Shown: positions 34,834 through 45,434, counted from the first letter of the stretch. The stretch is 64,000 nucleotides of DNA from JAOARY01 sp045345765 (GCA_045345765.1 CP148265.1:2294001-2358000); one strand, 5' to 3'. Notes: a model not told the origin generated them from the sequence alone. Made by a program: numbers and translations.

Positions 34834-35133
34834 TTAAGCTTCCCTTTCTTCCTTTATATTTGAATTTTCAAGTTTAAATATTTTACTAAAGATAAAAAGA
34901 ATAATTATGCTAAATGCAATAGATAATATTGCAAAAGCAAAAGCTTTAAAACCTACTTCATTTAAGCTTTTTAGAATTTTTTCATCTCCGCCAATAGATG
35001 TTCCCATACCAAATATTAATATTATAAGAGATACAGTTTGTAATTTTGAATTAAATTTCATATATTGTTTTGGTATAAGTTGAAAAAGGCCTATTATTAT
35101 TCCTAATGAAAAGAAAATTATTATTTTTTCCAA
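34834..35133 (-). CDS. LysO family lysine exporter, small part (99 aa)
   Basis: Three membrane helices (IIIFFSLGIIIGLFQ; LIILIFGMGTSIGG; FAFAILSIAFSIIILFIF) corresponding to the N-terminal part of LysO (DUF340). The split in two genes is a layout I believe is seen in other Firmicutes. The start has AGAGGGGGACAT upstream on the minus strand. The junction is stop TAA, one base, then ATG. The pair is divergent from a sigma-54 activator gene. Confidence 0.87.
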   Translation of the reverse strand: MEKIIIFFSLGIIIGLFQLIPKQYMKFNSKLQTVSLIILIFGMGTSIGGDEKILKSLNEVGFKAFAFAILSIAFSIIILFIFSKIFKLENSNIKEEREA

Positions 35134-35326
35134 TTTATATGTCCCCCTCTATTAAATGAATATATTTGTTTTAATAATTTTATCATAAAGAAAAAATTAT
35201 ATATAGTTATAATGATATAAATAATAATGATAAAATATTTTATTAGAATTTAAATTTTTTTTAGATAAAAAGGTATAATTAATAAAAATGATATAATATA
35301 TATATATTATTAAAAAGGATGATTTT

Positions 35327-37147
35327 ATGAATATAAATGATTTTATGAACATAACGGATGAAGGTTATATAATTATAGACAAAAATAGAAATATAGATAT
35401 ATATAATGATAAAGCTAAAGAAATATTTGGACTAAAAAAAATTTATTATAAGTACCATGATAAAGGCAAATTAGAAAAAGGAGATATTTTGATAATGGCC
35501 AATAATGGTTACCAAATCGATGATGGAGGTATGCAAGATTCAGATTTGAAAAATTTGAATATAAATAAAAAAATTGATTATGGTGATAGTTTTATTTATA
35601 TAAATGTGTACAAATCAAATGAATCACCCAAGTTTATACATTCAAAAGGAAATACAAATTTGAATTTAAAAGAACTATATAAGGATTTATTAATAGAAGT
35701 ATCTATAAATGAAGATGAAAAATACATTGATATAATTATAGATGAAGAAAGTTATAAGATGAATTTTTTTAGTAATATAGGACATATGGTTATTTTAGAT
35801 AAGGATAAAAATCTAAAGTTTTACCAAAGTGAAGGTTATACAGCTAGGAGAGAATCTATAAAAGATATATTAGATTTAAAAGAGTTTGGTCAAAAGAAAC
35901 AAATATTAGAACAAAAAAATATAATAGGGAAGGATATATTATTATTTCATGATAAGGAAGATGCGATAAGAGATTTGATAAAGGTAAGTAACGGAGAAAA
36001 TATGTCCTATGAGGATAAGATATTGCAGATAAATAAAAAGCCTGTTATGTGTAGTTTGTATAAATTAAAAGATAATCATGCAATATTGAAAATAAAAGAT
36101 ATAAGGTTTTTGCAAGAGTTGATAGAAGAAAGAGAAATTTTGATAAATAAAATAAAAAGCTTAAATAGTGAAGAACCAAAGATAAGTTTTATAGATGAAT
36201 TTATAGGTGAGAGTCAGCAGATAAAGAAGATAAAAAATATGGCTTTAAAGGCATCAAAATCAAACTCTACTATAATACTAACAGGTGAAAGTGGAGTTGG
36301 AAAGACTTCTTTAGCTAAATTGATACATAAACAATGGCAAAAGAATGATGCCCCATTTATACATGTTAATTGTCCTTCTATTCCAGAAAATTTAATGGAA
36401 AGTGAATTTTTTGGATATGAAAAGGGTGCGTTTACAGGAGCTTTAAATACAGGTAAAATAGGTTTTTTTGAACTTGCAAATAGTGGAACTATTTTTTTGG
36501 ATGAGATAGGGGAATTATCATTAAATATGCAAAGTAAACTTTTAGAAGTATTACAATCTAAGTCTTTTTATAAAATAGGAGGAAATAAAAAGATAAAATT
36601 AAATGTGAGAGTAATATGTGCAACGAATAAAGATTTAGAATTAGAAGTGAAAAACAAAAATTTTAGGGCTGATTTATATTATAGAATAAATATAATAAAT
36701 ATAGAAATCCCACCGCTTAGAAAGAGAAAAGGAGATATAGGTATAATAGTAAAAGAAATATTACCAAAACTATGTAAAGAATTAGATATAAAAGAAAAGA
36801 TAATTTCAAAAGAAGGTTTAAGATATTTATCTAATCTAAATTTATATGGGAATGTAAGAGAATTAGAAAATATATTGGAAAGAGCTATAAATTATACAGA
36901 CAATAATATATTATTCAAACAAGATTTTTTATTTGATAGTCAAGAAGTATTGGAAGATGGTTTTATTGATTATGATTTAAAAGAAAATATTAAAAGAATA
37001 GAGAAAAAACTAATAAGAAAAGCATTAAAAGAATGTAATTATGACTCAAAAAAATCTATGGAATTATTGAATATAAAAAAAACGAGTTTTTATGAAAAGC
37101 TAAAGAAATATGGAATAAGATTAAAATCCGAAAAAACGGAACAATAA
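35327..37147 (+). CDS. Sigma-54-dependent activator (PAS-AAA+-Fis)
   Basis: 606 residues. A PAS-like start (GYIIIDKNRNIDIYNDKAKEIFGL) and a second sensor-like stretch fill residues 1-285. The AAA+ domain has Walker A GESGVGKT (about 322), the sigma-54 loop GAFTGA (about 367) and DEIGELS. The Fis-type HTH is KSMELLNIKKTSFYEKLKKYG. It would activate the sigma-54 promoter found 300 bases behind it, in front of the PLP decarboxylase. Lysine or diaminopimelate are plausible signals given the neighbours, but this is inference. ATG follows AAAAAGGATG. Confidence 0.92.
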   Translation: MNINDFMNITDEGYIIIDKNRNIDIYNDKAKEIFGLKKIYYKYHDKGKLEKGDILIMANNGYQIDDGGMQDSDLKNLNINKKIDYGDSFIYINVYKSNESPKFIHSKGNTNLNLKELYKDLLIEVSINEDEKYIDIIIDEESYKMNFFSNIGHMVILDKDKNLKFYQSEGYTARRESIKDILDLKEFGQKKQILEQKNIIGKDILLFHDKEDAIRDLIKVSNGENMSYEDKILQINKKPVMCSLYKLKDNHAILKIKDIRFLQELIEEREILINKIKSLNSEEPKISFIDEFIGESQQIKKIKNMALKASKSNSTIILTGESGVGKTSLAKLIHKQWQKNDAPFIHVNCPSIPENLMESEFFGYEKGAFTGALNTGKIGFFELANSGTIFLDEIGELSLNMQSKLLEVLQSKSFYKIGGNKKIKLNVRVICATNKDLELEVKNKNFRADLYYRINIINIEIPPLRKRKGDIGIIVKEILPKLCKELDIKEKIISKEGLRYLSNLNLYGNVRELENILERAINYTDNNILFKQDFLFDSQEVLEDGFIDYDLKENIKRIEKKLIRKALKECNYDSKKSMELLNIKKTSFYEKLKKYGIRLKSEKTEQ

Positions 37148-37250
37148 ATATTTGGTTTGAAAAAACGGAAAATATTTATTGTTCCGTTTTTTATGGTAAA
37201 ATTAATTATATTTACTAAAAAACAGAGAGAAAATTCCGCAAATGAGGAAT
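37127..37250 (+). promoter_or_regulatory. Probable enhancer palindromes for the second sigma-54 activator
   Basis: TCCGAAAAAACGGA at 37127-37140 (inside the 3' end of the activator gene), a related half CGGAA at 37166-37170, and ATTCC-N8-GGAAT at 37233-37250. These lie 195-320 bases upstream of the -24 element. Confidence 0.5.
37136..37193 (+). terminator. Terminator overlapping the stop codon of the sigma-54 activator
   Basis: ACGGAACAATAAATATT (37136-37152) pairs perfectly over 17 bp with AATATTTATTGTTCCGT (37171-37187), followed by TTTTT. The left arm covers the stop codon. Confidence 0.9.
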
Positions 37251-37441
37251 AATATCTTTGTTTTTTATTTTTTGCTTAAAAATATTATCAAAAAAATAAA
37301 AGATAAATTAAAAAAGAGCAGAATAAAATTGTATTTTATTTAAATATTTTTTTTATAAAAATTGTTAGGATATCGCAATAACATTGTTTTTAAAATTTAA
37401 TTAATATATTTTTTACAAAACCATATTAAACATATTAAAAG

Positions 37442-37461
37442 TTTGGCATTTAAATTGCAAC
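37442..37461 (+). promoter_or_regulatory. Sigma-54 (-24/-12) promoter of the PLP decarboxylase gene
   Basis: TTTGGCATTTAAATTGCAAC matches the consensus, with GG at 37445-37446 and GC at 37457-37458, twelve bases apart, as in the Mrp promoter. Start site expected near 37469. Confidence 0.92.
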
Positions 37462-37497
37462 TAAAAAATGCATAATAAAATTTTGAGGGTGATTAAT

Positions 37498-38796
37498 ATG
37501 AATTTAGATATAAGAAATAATACACTTTACTTTGGTGGAATAAATACAGTTGAATTAGCAAAGAAATATAATACACCATTATATATAATTGATGAGGGAA
37601 TATTAACAGATAAAATAAGAGATTTAAAAGAAAATTTTTTAAATAAATATGATAATGTAAAAGTTTTATATGCATCTAAAGCGTTTTTAAATACTGCTAT
37701 TTGCAAGATTATAAAAAAAGAAGGTATTGGTTTAGATGTTGTATCAAAGGGCGAATTATATACCGCATTAAATGCAAATATGAGTCCTGATGATATTATT
37801 TTTCATGGAAATAATAAATCAATAGATGAATTACAGATGGCAATAGATAATAATGTATCTAGGATAATAGTCGATAGTATGGACGAATTAGAAGATATAA
37901 TTTATTTAACTAATAAATTACAAAAATCTACTGATATTATGTTTAGAATAACACCAGATGTTAGGGGCAAAACGCATGATTATATAAGTACAGGACAAAA
38001 AGATTCTAAATTTGGAATACCATTAGAATTTATAATAGAAGCTTGTAAAACTGCTATAAATAGTGAATATGTAAATTTGAAAGGTTTACATTTTCATACT
38101 GGATCACAATTATTTTCAAATGAAAGTCATTTAAAAGCTTTAAGAGTTGCATTTTCTATTATAGAAGATTTAAAAAATGAAACAAAATATATAATAGAAG
38201 AATTAAATGTTGGTGGAGGCTTTGGAGTATTCTATTCAGATGATGATAAAGAAATGGATTTTACACATTTTACTGATGAAATTATGGAACTTTGTGAAGA
38301 ATTAGCAAATGAATTAGAGATTAAAAGACCTAAAATTATGATCGAACCAGGAAGATGGATAATATCAAAGGCTGGGATAACTTTATATGAAATTGGAAAT
38401 ATAAAAGATATAAAAGGAATAAGAAAATATGCATCAGTTGATGGTGGAATTACAGATAATATAAGACCTGCTTTATATAATGCTAGTTATACTTGTATGA
38501 TTTCAAATAAGGCTTATGAAGAATCAGTGGAGAAAGTAACAATATGCGGAAAATGTTGTGAAAGTGGAGATGTTATTATTAAGGATGCAAAACTACCAAA
38601 AGTGGAAAAAGGTGATATATTAACGGTTTTTTCTACAGGGGCATATAATGAATCTATGTCTAGTAATTATAATAAATTATTAAGACCAGCAGTTGTAATG
38701 TTAAAGGATTCAAAGGATTATTTAATAAAAAGAAGAGAAGAATTAAAAGATTTAGTAAGCAGAGATTTGGTTCCAGATTTTTTACAAGATATTTAA
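37498..38796 (+). CDS. lysA: Fold III PLP-dependent decarboxylase, diaminopimelate decarboxylase-like
   Basis: 432 residues. PLP lysine in VLYASKAF (about K61), HFHTGSQLF, ELNVGGGFGVFY for phosphate binding, EPGRWIISKAG, and the catalytic cysteine in CGKCCESGD. These match LysA, which makes L-lysine from meso-diaminopimelate. ATG 37498 has GAGGGTG upstream. Driven by a sigma-54 promoter next to a dedicated activator and near lysO, which is unusual for a biosynthetic lysA. A related substrate such as another diamino acid cannot be excluded. Confidence 0.85.
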   Translation: MNLDIRNNTLYFGGINTVELAKKYNTPLYIIDEGILTDKIRDLKENFLNKYDNVKVLYASKAFLNTAICKIIKKEGIGLDVVSKGELYTALNANMSPDDIIFHGNNKSIDELQMAIDNNVSRIIVDSMDELEDIIYLTNKLQKSTDIMFRITPDVRGKTHDYISTGQKDSKFGIPLEFIIEACKTAINSEYVNLKGLHFHTGSQLFSNESHLKALRVAFSIIEDLKNETKYIIEELNVGGGFGVFYSDDDKEMDFTHFTDEIMELCEELANELEIKRPKIMIEPGRWIISKAGITLYEIGNIKDIKGIRKYASVDGGITDNIRPALYNASYTCMISNKAYEESVEKVTICGKCCESGDVIIKDAKLPKVEKGDILTVFSTGAYNESMSSNYNKLLRPAVVMLKDSKDYLIKRREELKDLVSRDLVPDFLQDI

Positions 38797-38938
38797 AAAA
38801 ACTTTTGAATTAAAAATGAATAATAGTTATATATGGTTATTTCTTTGGATTATTATTGTGTTTAAATAGCACAACAGATAGTAATTTAATGGAATAGCTA
38901 TATTTTTTAGATGTTATTGATAATTAAAATCAATTTCA

Positions 38939-38990
38939 TTTACAAAATCAAAAAAGTGTGATAAAATTTAATAAATGATAATAATTATCT
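38939..38990 (+). promoter_or_regulatory. Sigma-A promoter with Fur box
   Basis: TTTACA (38939-38944) and TAAAAT (38962-38967), spacer 17. Directly downstream, at the expected start site, lies TGATAATAATTATCT (38976-38990), one mismatch from the Fur 7-1-7 consensus TGATAATNATTATCA. The gene behind it should be repressed by iron-loaded Fur. Confidence 0.8.
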
Positions 38991-39006
38991 ATTGGTAGGT
39001 GTTTGT

Positions 39007-39600
39007 ATGAATATATTAAAATGTTATATAAATAAAAAAATATGTAATTCTTCTTATAAGAATGATAATTATATGGATTGGTTATTTAATTTATTATCAC
39101 CAATTGTTGTAGGAGTTAAGCCTGCTGAAATTATTTCTTTTCCTCCTATTGACAAAAATAGAGAAGATAAAATTATTTTTTTAAAAGAATTTTTTAAAGA
39201 TGATGAAAATGTAGAAATAGCCGAATTTCCATATTGTATTGGTTGTAAAAAGATGTTTATATACAATAAGAAAGCTTTAGATAAAACTTTAAAAGACAAA
39301 AGAGTTATAAATTTTTTAAATGCATATGGTTATCCAAAGACATATAAATTAGATGCATATTTAAATATTCTTTTAGAAAAATTTAGAGAAGAAATTCCCC
39401 ATGAAATAGGTATTTTTTTAGGTTATCCTATTAAAGATGTTATGGGTTTTATGGGTTGCAAAAATTTAAAACTCACAAAAACAAGAGGTTGGAAAGTTTA
39501 TGGAGATCCAAAATTATCTGATTATAAATATGAAAGAATAATGAAGATAAGAAAAATACATGAAAAATTGTACAAAGAACATTTAAATATTGCTAATTAG
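39007..39600 (+). CDS. DUF3793 family protein, probably iron-regulated
   Basis: 197 residues, cytosolic. Contains the DUF3793 pattern PPIDKNRE near the start, YCIGCKKMFIYNK in the middle, and EIGIFLGYPIKDVMGFMGCKNLKLTKTRGWKVYGD towards the end. Biochemical role unknown. I recall family members near flavodoxin or ferrous-iron transport genes in clostridia. The Fur box overlapping its promoter supports an iron-starvation role here. ATG 39007 follows GGTAGGTG; the frame upstream has no better site. Confidence 0.8.
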   Translation: MNILKCYINKKICNSSYKNDNYMDWLFNLLSPIVVGVKPAEIISFPPIDKNREDKIIFLKEFFKDDENVEIAEFPYCIGCKKMFIYNKKALDKTLKDKRVINFLNAYGYPKTYKLDAYLNILLEKFREEIPHEIGIFLGYPIKDVMGFMGCKNLKLTKTRGWKVYGDPKLSDYKYERIMKIRKIHEKLYKEHLNIAN

Positions 39601-39682
39601 TATGAGTTTGGGTTAGTAAATAAAGATTAAAAAATTTCATATCTAATAAATTTTTTAAAAATAGAAAAAGTATATAAATTAA

Positions 39683-39740
39683 GAGGGCTGTTACATTAAG
39701 ATATTTTAAATAAGTATCTTAATATAACAGCCCTTGTGAG
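39683..39740. terminator. Terminator-like repeat (family member 3)
   Basis: AGGGCTGTTACATTAAGATA pairs with TATCTTAATATAACAGCCCT; more than 18 bp of stem. Lies between convergent DUF3793 and pdxT. Confidence 0.88.
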
Positions 39741-39813
39741 TTTTATCTTACATAAATGTATTTTTAATTGAGATAAGTTTTATAATTATTATGAATTTAA
39801 TATTTTATAAATA

Positions 39814-40392
39814 CTAAATATTTTTACTTACAATATTATCAATAAAGTATCTATGAACTTTTAATTCATTGTTTAATTCAGGATGGAATGAGGTTACAAG
39901 CATATTATTTTGTTTTGCAGCTACTATATTATCATCAACTATAGATAGAATTTCAACATCATCACCACAATCAATAATATAAGGAGCTCTTATAAACACC
40001 ATATTAACATCACCGTTTATTCCATTGAATTTAGAATCGGTAACAAAGCTTCCAGATTGTCTACCATAAGCATTTCTTTTAACCTTTATATCCATTTTAG
40101 AAAAATGTCTTCTATGATCATTTTCTATATCTTTAGATAATAATATCATACCAGCACAAGTACCGTATACAGGCAAGTTATTATCCAAAAGTTTTTTTAG
40201 AGGCTCTTTTAATTCAAGTTCATCCAACAGTTTTCCTATAGCAGTGCTTTCGCCTCCAGGTAGTATAAGACCATCAATATTTTCATTCAAATCATATTTA
40301 TTTCTTATATAAAAAGAATCTACATTTAAATTATCTAATATATTCTTATGTTCTTTATAACCACCTTGAAGAGCTAATATACCTATTTTCAT
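39814..40392 (-). CDS. pdxT: Pyridoxal 5'-phosphate synthase glutaminase subunit
   Basis: 192 residues, class I glutaminase. Releases ammonia from glutamine and channels it to PdxS. Nucleophile Cys79 in YGTCAGM, oxyanion GGES near 47-50, and the His-x-Glu pair in SFHPEL. One base separates it from the pdxS stop, so the two are coupled. Slightly shorter than some homologues but complete. Confidence 0.97.
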   Translation of the reverse strand: MKIGILALQGGYKEHKNILDNLNVDSFYIRNKYDLNENIDGLILPGGESTAIGKLLDELELKEPLKKLLDNNLPVYGTCAGMILLSKDIENDHRRHFSKMDIKVKRNAYGRQSGSFVTDSKFNGINGDVNMVFIRAPYIIDCGDDVEILSIVDDNIVAAKQNNMLVTSFHPELNNELKVHRYFIDNIVSKNI

Positions 40393-40393
40393 C

Positions 40394-41272
<879 letters not shown>

Positions 41273-41494
41273 GTTAATACCCCCATATGTAATATATTTA
41301 ACCTAAGAGCATTATGTCATAATTAAGAAATAAAAACAATACAATTAGAGTAATATTAGAAATTGTATGGGTACAATATGGGATTATTTTTACACAGAAA
41401 TTACACATTTTAAATATAGTTTTCATTAATTTGTGTTTTATTATTTATTTATAGATTAAATAATCTAAATAAATTTTGAAAAGGAGTTTTTTAA

Positions 41495-42214
41495 ATGTTA
41501 AATAAAAAAATAAAAAGAATATTATCTATGTCGTTAATGATGGCATGTGTTATGAGTGTACCTACTTTTGCAAATGAAGTGCAAGAGGATTCGAATTTTA
41601 TTAGAGGAAAAGAACATAGAATAGAGAAATTTGAAGAAAGAAAAGAGGATAACTTTAAGAAAAAAGAAGATAAAATGCAAAAAATTGAACAATCAAAAGA
41701 AAAAAGAGAAGAAAATCTTAATAAGTTTTACGAAACTATTGAAAAATATGAAAGTGATTTATTAGATGATTTTAAATCAGAAATTGAAGAAAAAGATAGT
41801 TTACTAGAAGAATTAAAAGAACTTCACAAAGATAAATTTGAAGGTAAAAAAGAAGAATTTGAAGCTAGAAAAGAAGAAATGAAATCATTCATGGAAGAAC
41901 TAAAGCAAAAAATTGAAGATGAAAAAATAACAAAAGAAGAAGCGAAAGAGCTTATTAAAGAAAAAATGGATGAATTTAAAGGTGATAGAGATTCAAATAT
42001 GACTAAAGAAGAAAGAGAAGCAAAAAAAGAAGATAGAAAAGAAAATATGGATTCAAACAAGGAAGATAGAAAACAAAAAAGAGATGAATTTAAAGAAGCA
42101 TTAGAAAATGAAGATGAAGCAAAAATAAGAGAAATCTTAGAAGAAAAATTAGAAAATTTAAAAGAGCATAATGATAAATTACAAGAAAAATTAGATGAAT
42201 TAAAAGCACAATAG
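41495..42214 (+). CDS. Secreted charged coiled-coil protein
   Basis: 239 residues with a signal peptide (IKRILSMSLMMACVMSVPTFA, cleavage likely after TFA). The mature chain is almost entirely charged, built from Lys, Glu, Asp and Arg with heptad-like hydrophobics, so a long coiled coil is expected. No catalytic motif and no membrane anchor. Not recognised as a family. ATG follows AAAAGGAG. Possibly a wall-associated or metal-binding protein; there is no functional neighbour to help. Confidence 0.75.
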   Translation: MLNKKIKRILSMSLMMACVMSVPTFANEVQEDSNFIRGKEHRIEKFEERKEDNFKKKEDKMQKIEQSKEKREENLNKFYETIEKYESDLLDDFKSEIEEKDSLLEELKELHKDKFEGKKEEFEARKEEMKSFMEELKQKIEDEKITKEEAKELIKEKMDEFKGDRDSNMTKEEREAKKEDRKENMDSNKEDRKQKRDEFKEALENEDEAKIREILEEKLENLKEHNDKLQEKLDELKAQ

Positions 42215-42257
42215 TTAAAATAAGCTAATACTCCCCTAAATATAGATACTTTGATAA

Positions 42258-42297
42258 GAGAAAAAGAGGCATTTTTATAGCCTCTTTTTCTTTTTTG
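42258..42297. terminator. Bidirectional terminator
   Basis: GAGAAAAAGAGGC pairs with GCCTCTTTTTC, then TTTTTT. Separates the secreted protein gene from hydF on the other strand. Confidence 0.95.
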
Positions 42298-42361
42298 TTA
42301 ATATTTATAAAGAATTTAAATTCATGATTTTATGAATTTAATTAGACAAATCAATATAAAT

Positions 42362-43594
42362 TTATTCTTCTTCCCAAATTAATTTAGCTAAAGGAAACGG
42401 TTCTAAGGCTCTATCTAATATTCCATGTACATAAGCTATTAAAATACCATAATTAACAATTGGAATATTGTTTTCTTTGGTTTTTTCAATTCTATAAAGC
42501 ATTGATTTTTGATTTAACATACAAGCACCACAATGAATAACTAAAGAATAATCTTTTAAATTATCAGGAAATCCTCCTCCACTAGAATGTTCGAAAATAA
42601 GGTTTTTACCTGTTATTTGTCTAATCCATCTAGGGATTTTTACAGTCCCAATATCATCTGATTGTCTATGATGTGTACAACCTTCACAGATTAGAATTTT
42701 ATCATTATCTTTTAAATCTTTTATTTTTTTAGCACCTTTTATAAGTTCAACCAAATCACCTTTAAATCTTGCAAATAAAATAGAAAAAGATGTCATCAAT
42801 ATATCTTTTGGTGTATCAGCATCAACTTTTAAAAATGCTTGAGAATCAGTTATAACTAACTTTGGTTTTTTGCCTAAATTATTTATAGTTTCTCTTAGTT
42901 CATATTCTTTTGTAACTATTGAAATAGCATCACTTTCTAATATATCACGAATAACTTGTTGCTGTGGTAAGATAAGACGTCCTTTGGGAGCTGCTTTATC
43001 AATTGGTGTTACAAGAACTACAAAATCAGAAGGATTAACTAAGTCTCCAACTATTTTAAATTTATCTTCATCACATGGTAGTAAATTTGATATTTGTTTT
43101 TTTATAGAATTGATACCTTTGTTGTTTATTGCTGAGGTTTTATATATCTTTGTATCTAAATTATTTTCTATCTCTTTTATATAGTCTTCATGTAAATCTT
43201 TTAAATCACTTTTATTGAAAATAATAATATAAGGGATTTTTTTTGATTTTATTTGATCTATTATAAAATAATCATAATCACTAATTCCTATGTTAGAATC
43301 TATTAAAACTAAAGCTATATCTGATTTATTAAGAACCTCTAAGGTTTTTTCTTTTCTCAAATTACCTAATGTTGATTCATCGTCAAGTCCTGCTGTATCT
43401 ATAAGAACACAAGGTCCAATTGGAAGTATTTCTATAGATTTATAAACAGGATCTGTTGTTGTACCTTTTACGTCAGATACTATAGCTAAATTTTGATTCG
43501 TAATAGCATTTATAAAACTCGACTTACCTGCATTTGTCTTTCCAAATAATGAAATATGTGTACGAGATGATCTTGGTGTTGAATTAAGACTCAT
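42362..43594 (-). CDS. hydF: [FeFe]-hydrogenase maturation GTPase HydF
   Basis: 410 residues. The GTPase domain has the P-loop GKTNAGKS (18-25), GTTTDP, and DTAGLD. The C-terminal cluster domain has CEGCTHH and HCGACM, the CxH...HCxxC ligand set of HydF. HydF is the scaffold on which the 2Fe subcluster of the hydrogenase is assembled before delivery. HydE, HydG and the hydrogenase are not in the window. It lies 148 bases after aspA on the same strand, a linkage seen in other clostridial H-cluster loci. Confidence 0.95.
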   Translation of the reverse strand: MSLNSTPRSSRTHISLFGKTNAGKSSFINAITNQNLAIVSDVKGTTTDPVYKSIEILPIGPCVLIDTAGLDDESTLGNLRKEKTLEVLNKSDIALVLIDSNIGISDYDYFIIDQIKSKKIPYIIIFNKSDLKDLHEDYIKEIENNLDTKIYKTSAINNKGINSIKKQISNLLPCDEDKFKIVGDLVNPSDFVVLVTPIDKAAPKGRLILPQQQVIRDILESDAISIVTKEYELRETINNLGKKPKLVITDSQAFLKVDADTPKDILMTSFSILFARFKGDLVELIKGAKKIKDLKDNDKILICEGCTHHRQSDDIGTVKIPRWIRQITGKNLIFEHSSGGGFPDNLKDYSLVIHCGACMLNQKSMLYRIEKTKENNIPIVNYGILIAYVHGILDRALEPFPLAKLIWEEE

Positions 43595-43742
43595 TTTAAC
43601 GCCTCCATTAATTTATAAAATATATTAATATTATACTATATATATCTATATATTTTTTTAATACAATTTATTGAAATATATAGTATCAAAACTGCTTAAA
43701 AATTCTAATTTTAAATTGATAACTTGTATTAGAAATCCTAAG

Positions 43743-45149
43743 TTATTTTCCTGGTATACCTGGTTTTGTTATTTGTAATGGGTTTAATATATTGTCTAAG
43801 CTTTCTTTATCTAGTATATTTTCTTCTAGGACAATTTCTTTTATAGTTTTATTTTCTTCTAAAGATTTTTTTGCAATATAAGAGGCTTTATCATATCCTA
43901 TATGAGTTACTAAAGCAGTAACATAAGCAGTTGAATTTTCTAAATTAGAAAGACATTTTTCTTTATTTACTTTTAAAGTTTTTATACATTTTTCTTCAAA
44001 GATTTTTACACCATCAATTAAAATTTCCAAAGATTCTAAGATAGAGTTTGCAATAAGTGGGGTGAAGGCATTTAATTCCAATTGCCCCATAGAAGAAGCT
44101 GTAGTAATACTAAGATCATTAGAAATTACTTTTATTGATATTTGTCCAATCATTTCACATATTACTGGATTTACTTTGCCTGGCATTATTGAAGAGCCAG
44201 CTTGAACTGAATCTAAAATTATTTCATTAAACCCACCTTTTGGGCCAGAATTTAAAAGTCTTAAATCATTTGATATTTTAAGTAGATTCGTGGCACATGC
44301 TTTTAATAAACCACTAGCTTCAACAAAAACATCTAAGTTTTGTGTATTATCAATAAGAAAATCACTTCTACTAAGACCAAGTCCACTAAGTTTTTGAAGT
44401 TCATCTGTTATCATATATATATATTTATTTTCAGCATTAAGACCTGTTCCAATAGCAGTGGCACCCATATTAATTTGTCTTAATCTTTCTTCGACCTTAT
44501 AAATTCTCCATCTATCTCTTGAAATAGCCTTAGCATAAGCTCCAAAACTTTGTCCTACCATCATTGGTACAGCGTCCATAAGTTGAGTTCTACCAAGCTT
44601 TAATATATTTGCATATTCATTTTCTTTCTTTTGTAATTCCTCTTGTAAATCAGCTAAATGTGAACTTAATAACCTTATATAGTTTATACAAGTTATTTTA
44701 AGTGCAGTTGGATACACATCATTTGTTGATTGTGATAGATTTACGTGATTTAAAGGGTGCAAGAATTCATAATCACCTTTTTTCCTATCTAATAATTCTA
44801 ATGCAATATTAGCAACAACTTCATTAACATTCATATTAGTAGATGTACCTGCACCACCTTGTAAAGATGAAATATTAAACTCGTTTAAATAATTACCATC
44901 TAATATATTTTCACAAGCTTCGATTATTGCATTAGCTTTATTTTCTTCTATTTTATTTAAATTCTTATTTACTATTGCACAAGCTTTTTTTATAAGTACA
45001 ATATTTTTAATAAGATTAATATTTGTTTTTTGACTATTTATATTAAAATTTTCTAAAGCTCTTAAAGTGTTAATCCCGTAGTATGTAGAATTATCTATAT
45101 TTTTTGAGCCAATAGAATCTTTTTCTGTTCTAAAATCCAAATTAAACAA
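43743..45149 (-). CDS. aspA: Aspartate ammonia-lyase
   Basis: 468 residues, fumarase/aspartase superfamily. Converts L-aspartate to fumarate and ammonia. Visible: SLQGGAGTSTNMNVNEV, NHVNLSQSTNDVYPTA, KLGRTQLMDAVPM, and the flexible signature GSSIMPGKVNP (about 320). Its position beside hydF suggests a link to hydrogenase maturation, perhaps as an ammonia source for the bridging ligand, but this is inference. The start has AAGGAGTTGTTT upstream on the minus strand. Confidence 0.93.
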   Translation of the reverse strand: MFNLDFRTEKDSIGSKNIDNSTYYGINTLRALENFNINSQKTNINLIKNIVLIKKACAIVNKNLNKIEENKANAIIEACENILDGNYLNEFNISSLQGGAGTSTNMNVNEVVANIALELLDRKKGDYEFLHPLNHVNLSQSTNDVYPTALKITCINYIRLLSSHLADLQEELQKKENEYANILKLGRTQLMDAVPMMVGQSFGAYAKAISRDRWRIYKVEERLRQINMGATAIGTGLNAENKYIYMITDELQKLSGLGLSRSDFLIDNTQNLDVFVEASGLLKACATNLLKISNDLRLLNSGPKGGFNEIILDSVQAGSSIMPGKVNPVICEMIGQISIKVISNDLSITTASSMGQLELNAFTPLIANSILESLEILIDGVKIFEEKCIKTLKVNKEKCLSNLENSTAYVTALVTHIGYDKASYIAKKSLEENKTIKEIVLEENILDKESLDNILNPLQITKPGIPGK

Positions 45150-45434
45150 CTCCTTAAAAATTAAATTTTTAACATAATAATTTTACTTCAAATTAAAACT
45201 TAAATCAAATTATTAAAATTTATATTATTTTGTATTCTAGTATAAATATTAGTTTGAATTTGAATAAATTTAATAATTATTGATATAATTATATTAAGTA
45301 GACTAGATTATTCTTATATTTATTAAAATATATAAATTAAATTATTTATTTTTTATATTTTATGGACTTTTGTCTTGATTAAATATATAATTTAATGTAT
45401 TATAAATATTTGAAAATTTGAAAGGAGTTTTATT

